Shown: positions 7,481 to 14,575 of the stretch, piece after piece
How positions within the stretch are numbered: position 1 is the first letter of the stretch
Layout: every line of letters starts with the position of its first letter
Assembly (NCBI GenBank): GCA_052388275.1
Contig: JBQTII010000154.1
Coordinates: 1 to 22,802, forward strand
DNA from: JBQTII01 sp052388275
GTDB lineage: Bacteria; Actinomycetota; Actinomycetes; Sporichthyales; Sporichthyaceae
DNA length: 22,802 nt
Direction of reading: 5' to 3'
Made by a program: the position numbers and the translations under genes
Notes under the pieces: generated by a model
What the model was told of the DNA's origin: nothing
What the model saw: only the letters and a program-made list of their open reading frames with translations
Databases searched by the model: none

Positions 7481-8245
7481 TCACTGCGCGGCAGGCTTGA
7501 TGACGTATCCCGCGCCGCGCAGAGTGTGGATCATCGGCGCGCGCCCGGCGTCAATCTTCTTGCGCAGATAAGAGATGTAGAGCTCGACGACGTTCGCCTG
7601 GCCGCCGAAGTCGTAGTTCCACACCCGGTCCAGGATCTGGGCCTTGGACAGGACCCGGCGAGGGTTGCGCATCAGGTAGCGGAGCAGTTCGTACTCGGTC
7701 GCGGTGAGATTGATCTCGACGCCGGCCCGGCGCACCTCGTGGCTGTCCTCGTCCAGGGTGAGGTCTCCGACCACGAGCTGGGCTTCATCGCGGGCGGCGG
7801 CGACCTTGGTACGCCGGATCAGCCCGCGCAGCCGGGCGACGACCTCTTCGAGACTGAACGGCTTGGTGACGTAGTCGTCACCGCCGGCGGTGAGCCCGGC
7901 GATGCGGTCCTCGACGGCGTCCTTGGCCGTCAGGAAGAGCACCGGAATGTCCGGGGTGTTCGCGCGCAACCGGCGCAGCAGTTCCAGCCCGTCGATGTCC
8001 GGCAACATCACGTCGAGCACGACGGCGTCGGGCCGGAACTCGCGCGCCTCGCGCAGGGCCCCGGCGCCGTCCGCGGCGGTCTTGATGTCCCAGCCTTCGT
8101 AACGCAGGGCCATGGAGAGCAGATCGGTCAGGCTCGGCTCGTCGTCGACGACGAGGACCCGGACCGGGGAGCCATCCGCGCGCCGCAGGGTGCCCCGGGC
8201 GTCGGTGACGGAATCAGCAGAGTTGACAGCGGCCATGCCTGCCAT
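7481..8245 (-). CDS. OmpR/PhoB-family response regulator (PhoP/TcrX-like)
   Basis: A 254-residue DNA-binding response regulator. The receiver is canonical: acidic pair Asp34-Asp35 in VLVVDDEPS, phosphoacceptor Asp78 in VVLDVMLPDIDG, Thr106 and Lys128 (GGDDYVTKPFSLEEVVARLR). The C-terminal winged-helix domain (about 150-252) has TATEYELLRYLMRNP, VLSKAQILDRVW and a recognition helix in NVVELYISYLRKKID, ending HTLRGAGYV. From memory, long blocks match mycobacterial PhoP (YVTKPFSLEEVVARLR; RYDFGG-like YDFGG). It is the first gene of the operon with the kinase. Its promoter region has an 11-bp-period triple repeat resembling a PhoP box. ATG 8245 is used; ATG 8236 is an alternative, and neither has a strong Shine-Dalgarno. 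Confidence 0.94.
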   Translation of the reverse strand: MAGMAAVNSADSVTDARGTLRRADGSPVRVLVVDDEPSLTDLLSMALRYEGWDIKTAADGAGALREAREFRPDAVVLDVMLPDIDGLELLRRLRANTPDIPVLFLTAKDAVEDRIAGLTAGGDDYVTKPFSLEEVVARLRGLIRRTKVAAARDEAQLVVGDLTLDEDSHEVRRAGVEINLTATEYELLRYLMRNPRRVLSKAQILDRVWNYDFGGQANVVELYISYLRKKIDAGRAPMIHTLRGAGYVIKPAAQ

Positions 8246-8268
8246 TGTGCTGCGGGCACTGTCGCGTG

Positions 8269-8297
8269 TCTGTGCCCGTCCTGTGACAAATCTGTGG
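8269..8297 (-). promoter_or_regulatory. Three 11-bp-spaced heptamers, likely binding site of the OmpR-family regulator
   Basis: On the minus strand the heptamers CCACAGA, TCACAGG and GCACAGA are separated by 4-nt spacers (TTTG, ACGG), an exact period of 11 bp. A fourth CACAG lies 20 bp further upstream (8312-8316). Tandem heptamers with 4-nt spacers and a TCACAG core are the known layout of mycobacterial PhoP boxes. The array ends 23 nt before the regulator's ATG. It therefore probably overlaps the promoter and serves autoregulation; that last step is inference. Confidence 0.6.
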
Positions 8298-8325
8298 GCC
8301 CGCTGCCCTGCCTGTGCAGGCTGGA

Positions 8326-8392
8326 GATCAACGTTGACGCCAGTGCGGCGGTCCTGGTCAGCACCGGCGTCACTCTGGTCCCGACGTTGATC
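8326..8392. promoter_or_regulatory. Nested inverted repeats upstream of the two-component operon
   Basis: Outer arms GATCAACGT (8326-8334) and ACGTTGATC (8384-8392) are perfect 9-bp inverted repeats. Directly inside the left arm, TGACGCC (8335-8341) pairs with GGCGTCA (8366-8372). The structure lies between def and the response regulator, 80-150 bp upstream of the latter. It may be an operator pair or a structured end of the def transcript. Confidence 0.35.
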
Positions 8393-8437
8393 GCCAACCG
8401 ACGCCCATGAAAGGTTCAGCTCGGCGCCCGGGCGCGC

Positions 8438-9016
8438 CTAGCCGACGGGCCGGGCCTCGCCGCGGGTGAAGTCGGCCTCAGCCAAAGCCGCCTTCTTGGC
8501 CCGGCGGCCGAGCCGGTCGACGTAGACGGTGCCGGCGAGGTGGTCGCACTCGTGTTGCAGGCAGCGCGCCACAAGCCCGGTACCGGAGATCTCCACGGGC
8601 TGCCACGCCAGATCGACTCCGGTCACCCGAGCGGTGAGAACCCGGGCCAGCAACGCGGTCGGGCCGGGGACCGACAGACAGCCCTCGGTGCGTTCGACCA
8701 GCTCGCGCGGACCATCGGGCAAGTGCAGGACCGGGTTGAGCACGGTGGCCACCACGTTGGTCCCGAGGAACTCACCGTCGGAGTCCTCGTCCGGGCAGTC
8801 CAGGACGAAGATCGAGAGCCCGACGCCGATCTGGTTGGCCGCCAGGCCCACGCCGTGGGCGGCGTGCATCGAGGCGAACATGTCGGCAACGAGCTGGTCC
8901 AGCCCCGGCTGATCCCGCGAGACCGGGGTGGTCGGGCGGTGCAGCACCGGATCGCCGTAGTGCGTGATGGGCCGCACCACCCCGACCGGTCCGCCCGCCG
9001 CAACGCCGCGCTCCAT
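8438..9016 (-). CDS. def: Peptide deformylase
   Basis: Removes the formyl group from the initiator methionine of nascent proteins in the cytoplasm. From the ATG at 9016 the protein is 192 residues, usual for the family. All three motifs are present: motif I GVGLAANQ (55-62), motif II EGCLS with metal ligand Cys113, and motif III QHECDH with metal ligands His155 and His159 and catalytic Glu156. The frame is open to 9175, but that extension has no family resemblance and overlaps the divergent gene. The chosen ATG has a GGGCGG purine stretch upstream, and a GTG two codons earlier is also possible. The motif II and III forms point to an active enzyme. It diverges from the MshC-like gene, 76 bp apart. 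Confidence 0.93.
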   Translation of the reverse strand: MERGVAAGGPVGVVRPITHYGDPVLHRPTTPVSRDQPGLDQLVADMFASMHAAHGVGLAANQIGVGLSIFVLDCPDEDSDGEFLGTNVVATVLNPVLHLPDGPRELVERTEGCLSVPGPTALLARVLTARVTGVDLAWQPVEISGTGLVARCLQHECDHLAGTVYVDRLGRRAKKAALAEADFTRGEARPVG

Positions 9017-9092
9017 CGACACACCGCCCGTTCCGACGCCAAGTCCACCTGCCGCGGCGATGTTAGTGCCCCCTTCTTGACATGATGGCGAC

Positions 9093-10280
9093 GTGTCTGG
9101 GATCTCGAAACTCGGTTCAGGCGTGCTCGGGATGGCCGGGCGGGTCGCTACCACGGCGCCGCCGATCGGACGCACGCTGCGCCTGGGCGGGGTCCGTCTG
9201 CCCCTGCTGTCCCCGGGACGGATCTACGTCTGCGGGATCACCCCGTACGACGTCACCCACCTCGGGCACGCCGCGACGTTCCTGTGGGCCGACGTCTGCG
9301 CGACCGCGATGCGCCTGACCGGTGTCGACGTGCACATGTGCCGCAACGTCACCGACGTCGACGACGTCCTCACCACCGCCGCCGCCGCGAAGGGCCGCAA
9401 TTACGACGAGTTCGCACTGAGCCAGGAGTTCCTCTTCGAGCAGGACATGACGGCCTTGCGGGTGCGCAAGCCCGACTTCGAGCCCCGGGCGCGCCACCAC
9501 GTCGCGCATGTCATCGCCCTCGCCGCCGCCCTGCTGGCCCACAAGAAGGCCTACGAGCGCGACGGCTACGTGTTCTTCCGCGGCGCCTCGGTGCCCGAGG
9601 AGTTCGGCTTCGACCGCACCGAGGCCCTGCGGCTGTCCCGCGAGTACGGGGACAATCCCGATGACGAGCGGCGCGACGATCCGTTCGACGTCGAGATCTG
9701 GCGCCCCTCCGACGAGCGCAATCCGGCCTGGCCGAGCCCCTGGGGGTGGGGGCGGCCCGGCTGGCACGCCGAGTGTGCGGCGATGGCCCACGCGAATCTG
9801 GGCCCCGGCTTCGACGTCCTGGCCGGCGGTGCGGACCTGGTCTTTCCCCATCACGCCTACCAGATCGCAATCGGCGAGGCGGCCTCGCGAATCGGGCACC
9901 TGGCCCGCGGTCGCCTCGCCGTCGGCACCGTCGGGGTCAACGGCGCCAAGATGGCCAAGTCCACGGGCAACCTCGTCCTGGTCTCCGGCATCCTCGCCGA
10001 GCACCGCGCCGCCGCGTTGCGCCTCTACGTCCTGGACCGGCGCTGGGCTGACCCGTGGGAGTACGACCCGGCCGGGTTAGGTGAGGCCGACGCACGCTTG
10101 GACCGCCTCTACGCCGCGGCCGGTCGACCGGCGAGCGATGCGGCTGCCACCGACGCCGTGATCGCCGCCCTGCTCGATGACCTTGATGTCCCCACCGCGC
10201 TGAACCTGGCCGAGGAGGCCGGGGGCGACGCCGCGCGCTTCCTGGTACGCACGCTGCGCCTGGACGGCGTGGACTTCTAG
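9093..10280 (+). CDS. MshC/CysRS-like class I ligase, divergent paralogue
   Basis: A 395-residue class I aminoacyl-adenylate enzyme related to MshC (joins cysteine to glucosaminyl-inositol in mycothiol synthesis) and CysRS. MshC-like blocks: YVCGITPYDVTHLGHAATF (45-63, with Cys47 and the HIGH-type HLGH), NVTDVDD, WPSPWGWGRPGWHAECAAM (zinc ligand Cys228) and FPHH (His253). The residue four after His253 is Gln257, where CysRS has a Glu zinc ligand; MshC also lacks that Glu. The KMSKS loop reads KMAKSTGN. There is no CysRS C-terminal anticodon-binding extension. The N-terminus (1-40) lacks the usual MshC opening and the protein is slightly short. It could be this organism's MshC, or a paralogue acting on another amine. 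The GTG start has no visible Shine-Dalgarno; GTG 9123 or ATG 9132 are alternatives. Confidence 0.8.
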   Translation: MSGISKLGSGVLGMAGRVATTAPPIGRTLRLGGVRLPLLSPGRIYVCGITPYDVTHLGHAATFLWADVCATAMRLTGVDVHMCRNVTDVDDVLTTAAAAKGRNYDEFALSQEFLFEQDMTALRVRKPDFEPRARHHVAHVIALAAALLAHKKAYERDGYVFFRGASVPEEFGFDRTEALRLSREYGDNPDDERRDDPFDVEIWRPSDERNPAWPSPWGWGRPGWHAECAAMAHANLGPGFDVLAGGADLVFPHHAYQIAIGEAASRIGHLARGRLAVGTVGVNGAKMAKSTGNLVLVSGILAEHRAAALRLYVLDRRWADPWEYDPAGLGEADARLDRLYAAAGRPASDAAATDAVIAALLDDLDVPTALNLAEEAGGDAARFLVRTLRLDGVDF

Positions 10281-10416
10281 CCGGCTCACCCGGCCAACGG
10301 CTCCTTCGTCGCCGAACCCGCCACCCCCCGGCTGGGGCTTGCGCAGGTGAGCTAGTTTCAGCGGAGCACCCGCTCTGCGATGCGCTGTCCCGGCGCGACA
10401 TCGGAGGTCCCTCGGC

Positions 10417-11379
10417 GTGGAATTTCACCTGCTCGGCACCGTGCTGGTAGCAGGCCTGGTCAATGCGGGCCTCTACGGCTTCCTGCCGATCTCGATCATC
10501 CTGAGTTATCGGATCTCGCGCACGATCGCCTTCGTACACGGCGGGATCGCTGCCGCCGCGGCCCTGCTCTACTGGCTGCTCGCGGCAAAAGCGGAGTTCC
10601 TGCCCGACTTCATCATCCAGTACGACGACAAGCGGTACGGCTCGCGCCCCGAACTCAACGAAACCCTCTCGCTGGCGATCGTGCTGGCCTTCGGGGCTGC
10701 GGTCGGCGCGGCCTATGGCGCGATCGTGATGTCCCGGCGGATCGCGACGTTGTCGGTCCTGACGCTGACGGTAATTTCTCTGGGCTCGATGATGGGTTTG
10801 ATCGGGATCTTCCAGCGCACGGCAGTGCAGCCGGACTTCATCCCGGGCAGCCCTTTCGGCAGTGGGGGCGTGCAGATCGGCGACGTCTTCCTCACCCAGC
10901 ACAAGATCGTGACGTTCTTCCTGGTGCTGGCGCTGTGCCCGATCCTGGCGCTGCTACTCACCCGCACCCACACTGGGCTGATCATCCGCGCCCTGGCAGA
11001 TGACCAGGAGGCGGGCGTCTGGTGCGGGGTCAAGCTGCGCGAGATCGGCACCTTGGTGTACGCGGGGTCCGGAGCGCTGGCCGCTCTGGCCGGCGTCGCG
11101 ATCGCGGTGATCGCCGGGCCGAACCCCGCCGACATGCTGCTGTTGTTCCTGCGCGGGCTTGCGATCGCCGCAGTCGGCGGCATGGTCTCGCTCCCGCTGG
11201 CGCTGTTCGCGGCGCTGCTGTTCGCATTCATGGAGACCGCACTGATTGTGGGGTTCTTCGGCGAGGTGTCGCTCCCGATGATCGAACTGGTGCTCTCGGG
11301 CAGCCTGCTGACCGTGATCGTGGTGGTGGCCCGCTTCAGACGAGACAGCTTCTTCCTGCTGGAGAGGCAGAGCCTGTGA
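10417..11379 (+). CDS. Branched-chain amino acid-type ABC transporter permease (LivH-like)
   Basis: A 320-residue integral membrane permease of the LivH family, one of two membrane subunits of a Type I ABC importer. It has about eight hydrophobic segments, beginning MEFHLLGTVLVAGLVNAGLY. The cytoplasmic coupling loop is GLIIRALADDQEAGVWCGVK, followed by the conserved GSGALAALAGV and AAVGGMVSLP. GTG at 10417 is supported by GGAGG 9 nt upstream (10403-10407). It is the first gene of a three-gene operon; its stop overlaps the next start as GTGA (11376-11379). The substrate cannot be named: Liv-type systems carry branched-chain amino acids, amides, urea and others. No substrate-binding protein gene lies in the window. 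Confidence 0.9.
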   Translation: MEFHLLGTVLVAGLVNAGLYGFLPISIILSYRISRTIAFVHGGIAAAAALLYWLLAAKAEFLPDFIIQYDDKRYGSRPELNETLSLAIVLAFGAAVGAAYGAIVMSRRIATLSVLTLTVISLGSMMGLIGIFQRTAVQPDFIPGSPFGSGGVQIGDVFLTQHKIVTFFLVLALCPILALLLTRTHTGLIIRALADDQEAGVWCGVKLREIGTLVYAGSGALAALAGVAIAVIAGPNPADMLLLFLRGLAIAAVGGMVSLPLALFAALLFAFMETALIVGFFGEVSLPMIELVLSGSLLTVIVVVARFRRDSFFLLERQSL

Positions 11380-12128
11380 GCAGCGGGGCGCATCGAGGAA
11401 CGAGCGAGGAAGAGGGAGCGAAGTCCTTGCCGGCGACCCCCGTACTGCAGGTCGAGAGCCTGGTTGCCGGGTACTCCGGTCAAGCCGTCTTGCACCGTGC
11501 CGACCTGTCGGTCAACGCGGGCGAGGTCGTTTCCCTGCTCGGCGCCAACGGCGCCGGTAAATCCACGCTGCTCAAGACCATCGTGGGCACGGTGCCGGTG
11601 ATCAGCGGTCACATCCGGCTGCGGGGTGCGGACGTCACCCGCTGGGCGCCACACAAGCGCATCGCGGCCGGCATCGGATTCTCCCCGGAGGGCCGACGGA
11701 TCTTCGCCAACCTCAGCGTCGAGGAGAACCTGCTCATCGGTGCCACGACCCTGTCCAAGTCCCACCGACGCGACCGGATCGCCGCCTCGGGCGAGCTGTT
11801 CCCGATCCTCGGACAGCGGCTGCGGCAACGGGCCGGCACCCTGTCGGGCGGCGAGCAGCAGATGCTCGCGGTCGCCCGGGCGATGATGACCGATCCGGCG
11901 CTGCTGCTGGTGGAGGAGCCGTCCCAGGGGCTCGCGCCACTGGTCGTGGACAAGATCTACGACACGCTGCGGGAGATCGCCGCCGGCCGTGGGGTCGCGG
12001 TGTTGATCGCCGAGCAGTTCCAGCAGGTCCGCGAGGACGCCAGCGACCGAATCCTCGTCATCGAGAAGGGCGAGGTCCTGCCCGACGAGGAACTCGTTGC
12101 GCACCGCGATGGTGAGGTGCCCGCATGA
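11376..12128 (+). CDS. ABC transporter ATP-binding protein (LivF-like)
   Basis: A 250-residue ATPase subunit of the importer, on the inner face of the membrane. Walker A is GANGAGKST (56-64), the Q-loop region is SPEGRRIF, the signature is LSGGEQQ (156-162), and Walker B reads LLLVEEPSQGLAP, with Glu180 where Asp is usual and the catalytic Glu181 retained. The H-loop position is Gln214 (AEQFQQ), as is usual in LivF proteins, which have VEQN. GTG 11376 is supported by GGAGAGG 8 nt upstream and overlaps the LivH stop. Its own stop overlaps the next start as ATGA (12125-12128). The first ~20 residues are polar and not part of the fold. Confidence 0.92.
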   Translation: MSSGAHRGTSEEEGAKSLPATPVLQVESLVAGYSGQAVLHRADLSVNAGEVVSLLGANGAGKSTLLKTIVGTVPVISGHIRLRGADVTRWAPHKRIAAGIGFSPEGRRIFANLSVEENLLIGATTLSKSHRRDRIAASGELFPILGQRLRQRAGTLSGGEQQMLAVARAMMTDPALLLVEEPSQGLAPLVVDKIYDTLREIAAGRGVAVLIAEQFQQVREDASDRILVIEKGEVLPDEELVAHRDGEVPA

Positions 12129-14179
12129 GGGCCATGCCTTCGCTCCGCCGCCCGGATACCTGCCGGAGCACCAGTCGGCCGGTGCTCGCTGCGCTGTCCT
12201 CGCCCGGGGCGTTGCTCTGGATTGGCGCGCTGGTCGGCTGGGGGCTGTTCGCCGCGCAGTACCGCGTCTATACCGCCACGGCGGCGATCCCGATCGCCAT
12301 CGCCGCGCTCGGTCTGCTCGTGCTCGTCGGCTGGGCCCGTGAGATCAGCCTGGCCACCGCCGGCATCCTCGGCTCCGCGATCTACATCACCGGCTACCTG
12401 AGCCGCGAAGCCGGCAGCGGAGTCGATCCGGCCGTGGCGGAGCTGGCGGGGGACCTGGGTTTGACCGGGCTCGGCGGGGTCGACGGGGCCGGTCTGCCGT
12501 GGCCGCTGGTCCTGGTGATCGTGGTCAGCGGCTGCGCCCTCACCATGGGCTTGCTCGCCCTGTCCTCGTCCCGGCTGCCGGGCATCTACATGGTGGTGCT
12601 GACTCTGGGCTTGCAGGTGATGATCGAGCGCACGATCTTCACCTACGACATCTCCGGCGGTTTGTCCGGCGGGGACAGCAAGGGCAACATTCTCAAGATC
12701 GACCGGCCCTGGTTCTTCGGCTGGGACATCAGCGACGACCTGGCGTTCTATTTCTTCTCCTTGATGTGGCTGGCCCTCGTGCTGGTCATCATGGTCCGGT
12801 TGCGCCGCTGCCCGGTGGGGCTGGCCTTCCACCTCGTCGGGACCGACCGCCAAGCCGCCGCCGCGGTCGGAATCAACCCGATCCGCATGCGGGTCACCGC
12901 GTTCGCCGTGTCCGGCGCAATGGCAGGCATGGGTGGCGTCCTGGCCGCCTGGTTGTTCATCAACCCGCCGGTTTTCACCAACTACCTCTCGCCGATCTCG
13001 CTGGTACTGCTCGCGATCCCGGTGCTGGCCGGCCTGGACTCGATCGCCTTCGTCGTCGTGGTCGCGGTCGCCTTCCAGCTCACCCCGGTCGAACTGGAGG
13101 CGCTGCGGATCAGCCCGTTCATCCTCGCGGCCATCGGCCTGATCGGCGGGGCGGCGTTCGGCTCCCGCGGCATGGGGGGGCGGGCGGCCGACGCCTGGCG
13201 GTATGTCCTGCACGGGAACCGGCGCGCCCGCACCACCCGTGAGCGGGTGGCCGCCACCGTGCTGCGCAGCTCGGAGGGTCTGGGCGAGGACGACGACTCG
13301 GGTATCGGAATGCTGTCCGCGACCGAGCGGGCGCAGGCCCTGGCGGTCCTGGAGGCCTGGTTGCCGCCGCGCCCGGAGTCCGAGCTTGCGGCGGCGGCCA
13401 GCGACATCTCCGTCACCTTCAGCACCGTGCGCGCCCTGGACGGCGCGTCGATCACCGTGCCCAACCGCGCCATGGTCGGGCTCCTCGGACCGAACGGGGC
13501 CGGCAAATCGACGCTGTTCGACGTCATCGCCGGGGTGCGCCGACCGGAGCGCGGAACCGTGTCCCTGTTCGGCACCGACGTGTCCACGATGAACGCCTGG
13601 GACCGCTCCAAGCTCGGGATGTCGCGCACGTTCCAGAGCACGCGGGTGATGACCGACCTGACCGTCGCGGACAACCTGCTTGCCGGGGCTTACCAACGCA
13701 TCAGTGCGCACCCGCTGCGTTTCATCGCCGGTGACCCGCGGGCGTGGGCCCAGCTGCGTGCGGCAGAGGAGGCTGCGTGGGCGGCGGCCCGGCTACTCGA
13801 TATCGACAGGTACTGGAACGAGCGGGCCGGCGTCCTGGAGTTCTCTGCGCGGCGCCGGACCGAGATCGGACGCTGCCTGCTGGCCGGGCCACGCCTGCTG
13901 ATGCTCGACGAGCCGGCGGCCGGCCTCGACCCGGCCTCCAGCGTCGCCCTGTTCTCGCTGCTCAAGCGTCTGCACGCCGACCTTGGCCTGACCGTGCTGC
14001 TGGTCGAGCACTACGTGAAAGCCGTGCTGGATTCCTGCGACCTGGTGTATGTGCTCGCCGAGGGCAAGGTGCTCAGCTGCGGGACGCCTGCCCAGGTCGC
14101 GGCCGACCCAGAGGTCCAGGCGCGCTACCTGGGGACGCGGATGCGGCATGTGCCCCGAGCGACCGTCAGTCACTCCTGA
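12125..14179 (+). CDS. Fused permease-ATPase of a Liv-type ABC importer (LivM-LivG fusion)
   Basis: A 684-residue fusion. Residues about 25-345 are a LivM-like permease with eight or more membrane segments and the family block GLAFHLVGTDRQAAAAVGIN, then AFAVSGAMAGMGG. A polar linker follows (about 350-420). Residues about 422-684 are a LivG-like ATPase: Walker A GPNGAGKST (455-463), Q-loop RTFQ, Walker B LLMLDEPAAGLD (591-602), H-loop His629 in VEHY. The signature, normally LSYGQ in LivG, reads LEFSA (571-575), so its serine, glycine and glutamine are gone while the flanking RRxEIxR is kept. No frameshift is visible. Fusion fixes the M:G pairing 1:1; the LivH and LivF subunits are encoded just upstream with 4-bp overlaps. 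Confidence 0.92.
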   Translation: MRAMPSLRRPDTCRSTSRPVLAALSSPGALLWIGALVGWGLFAAQYRVYTATAAIPIAIAALGLLVLVGWAREISLATAGILGSAIYITGYLSREAGSGVDPAVAELAGDLGLTGLGGVDGAGLPWPLVLVIVVSGCALTMGLLALSSSRLPGIYMVVLTLGLQVMIERTIFTYDISGGLSGGDSKGNILKIDRPWFFGWDISDDLAFYFFSLMWLALVLVIMVRLRRCPVGLAFHLVGTDRQAAAAVGINPIRMRVTAFAVSGAMAGMGGVLAAWLFINPPVFTNYLSPISLVLLAIPVLAGLDSIAFVVVVAVAFQLTPVELEALRISPFILAAIGLIGGAAFGSRGMGGRAADAWRYVLHGNRRARTTRERVAATVLRSSEGLGEDDDSGIGMLSATERAQALAVLEAWLPPRPESELAAAASDISVTFSTVRALDGASITVPNRAMVGLLGPNGAGKSTLFDVIAGVRRPERGTVSLFGTDVSTMNAWDRSKLGMSRTFQSTRVMTDLTVADNLLAGAYQRISAHPLRFIAGDPRAWAQLRAAEEAAWAAARLLDIDRYWNERAGVLEFSARRRTEIGRCLLAGPRLLMLDEPAAGLDPASSVALFSLLKRLHADLGLTVLLVEHYVKAVLDSCDLVYVLAEGKVLSCGTPAQVAADPEVQARYLGTRMRHVPRATVSHS

Positions 14180-14197
14180 CTCTCAGGTCCTTTTTTT
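14175..14197 (+). terminator. Intrinsic terminator of the ABC operon
   Basis: CCTGA and TCAGG form a 5-bp stem with a 3-nt loop, followed after TCC by seven T residues (14191-14197), a rare run in this GC-rich DNA. The stem includes the stop codon of the fusion gene. An alternative stem GTCAG/CTGAC lies at 14165-14180. The stem is short, but the T run makes termination likely. Confidence 0.55.
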
Positions 14198-14253
14198 GCA
14201 CTTGCGACACGCCCATGCGTTGATTTGCGCTGAAGCGGGCTTCCAGCTGACCA

Positions 14254-14330
14254 ATCTGAGACATTAAGGGGACATTCATGGGGATCTGAAGGGGTTTGTA
14301 AGACATGCCGGTGACGAAAGGGCCGCAGTA
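14254..14330 (+). promoter_or_regulatory. Leader with repeated SD-ATG units before a small membrane protein
   Basis: Three short units each have a purine-rich Shine-Dalgarno and an ATG. AAGGGGA precedes ATG 14278 (Met-Gly-Ile-stop). AAGGGG precedes ATG 14305 (MPVTKGPQ-stop). AAAGGG precedes ATG 14331, the real gene. The second ends as TAATG, overlapping the real start. GACATT occurs twice 11 bp apart (14260, 14271) and ATCTGA twice 30 bp apart (14254, 14284). The layout suggests leader peptides or translational coupling. Confidence 0.4.
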
Positions 14331-14564
14331 ATGGCCGGCCCCGTTCTCTACCGGCGCACCGACGAGACCCCCTTGGACACCTCGCACCCCCGCCGACCCG
14401 AAGGGCACGGACGTTCCCGGGCGCGGCGCGCCCGCCGAAACCGTCGGCGGATCAGCCTGCCGATCCCCCAGGTGGCGCGTGATCGCGGCGCCCTGCTCGT
14501 GCTGGTGATAGCCGCCTGCGCATCGCTGGTGACCTCGGTTTACCTGGTGGCGCTGGTCAGCTGA
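14331..14564 (+). CDS. Small membrane protein of unknown function
   Basis: A 77-residue protein: a basic, Arg-rich N-terminal half (about 22-41, including RARRARRNRRR) and a single C-terminal hydrophobic segment (about 54-75, LLVLVIAACASLVTSVYLVA). By the positive-inside rule the N-terminus should face the cytoplasm. I recognise no family. ATG 14331 has AAAGGG 8 nt upstream and overlaps the stop of an 8-codon leader frame. The gene follows the ABC operon after its terminator, so it probably has its own promoter. It converges with the SpoIID-like gene, 11 bp away. A real gene is likely but not certain. Confidence 0.6.
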   Translation: MAGPVLYRRTDETPLDTSHPRRPEGHGRSRARRARRNRRRISLPIPQVARDRGALLVLVIAACASLVTSVYLVALVS

Positions 14565-14575
14565 ACCCACGCGGG

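Noticed and set aside
5611..7500. 629-codon plus-strand open frame opposite the sensor kinase
   Set aside because: Its composition is that of an antisense shadow; the kinase on the minus strand has all catalytic boxes.
9077..9105. Perfect TTGACA before the MshC-like gene as a -35 box
   Set aside because: The hexamer 17 bp downstream (GGATCT) is a poor -10 and lies inside the predicted coding region.
11957..13711. 584-codon minus-strand open frame opposite the LivM-LivG fusion
   Set aside because: Antisense shadow rich in Gly, Asp, Arg and His with no domain; it also overlaps the LivF-like gene end.
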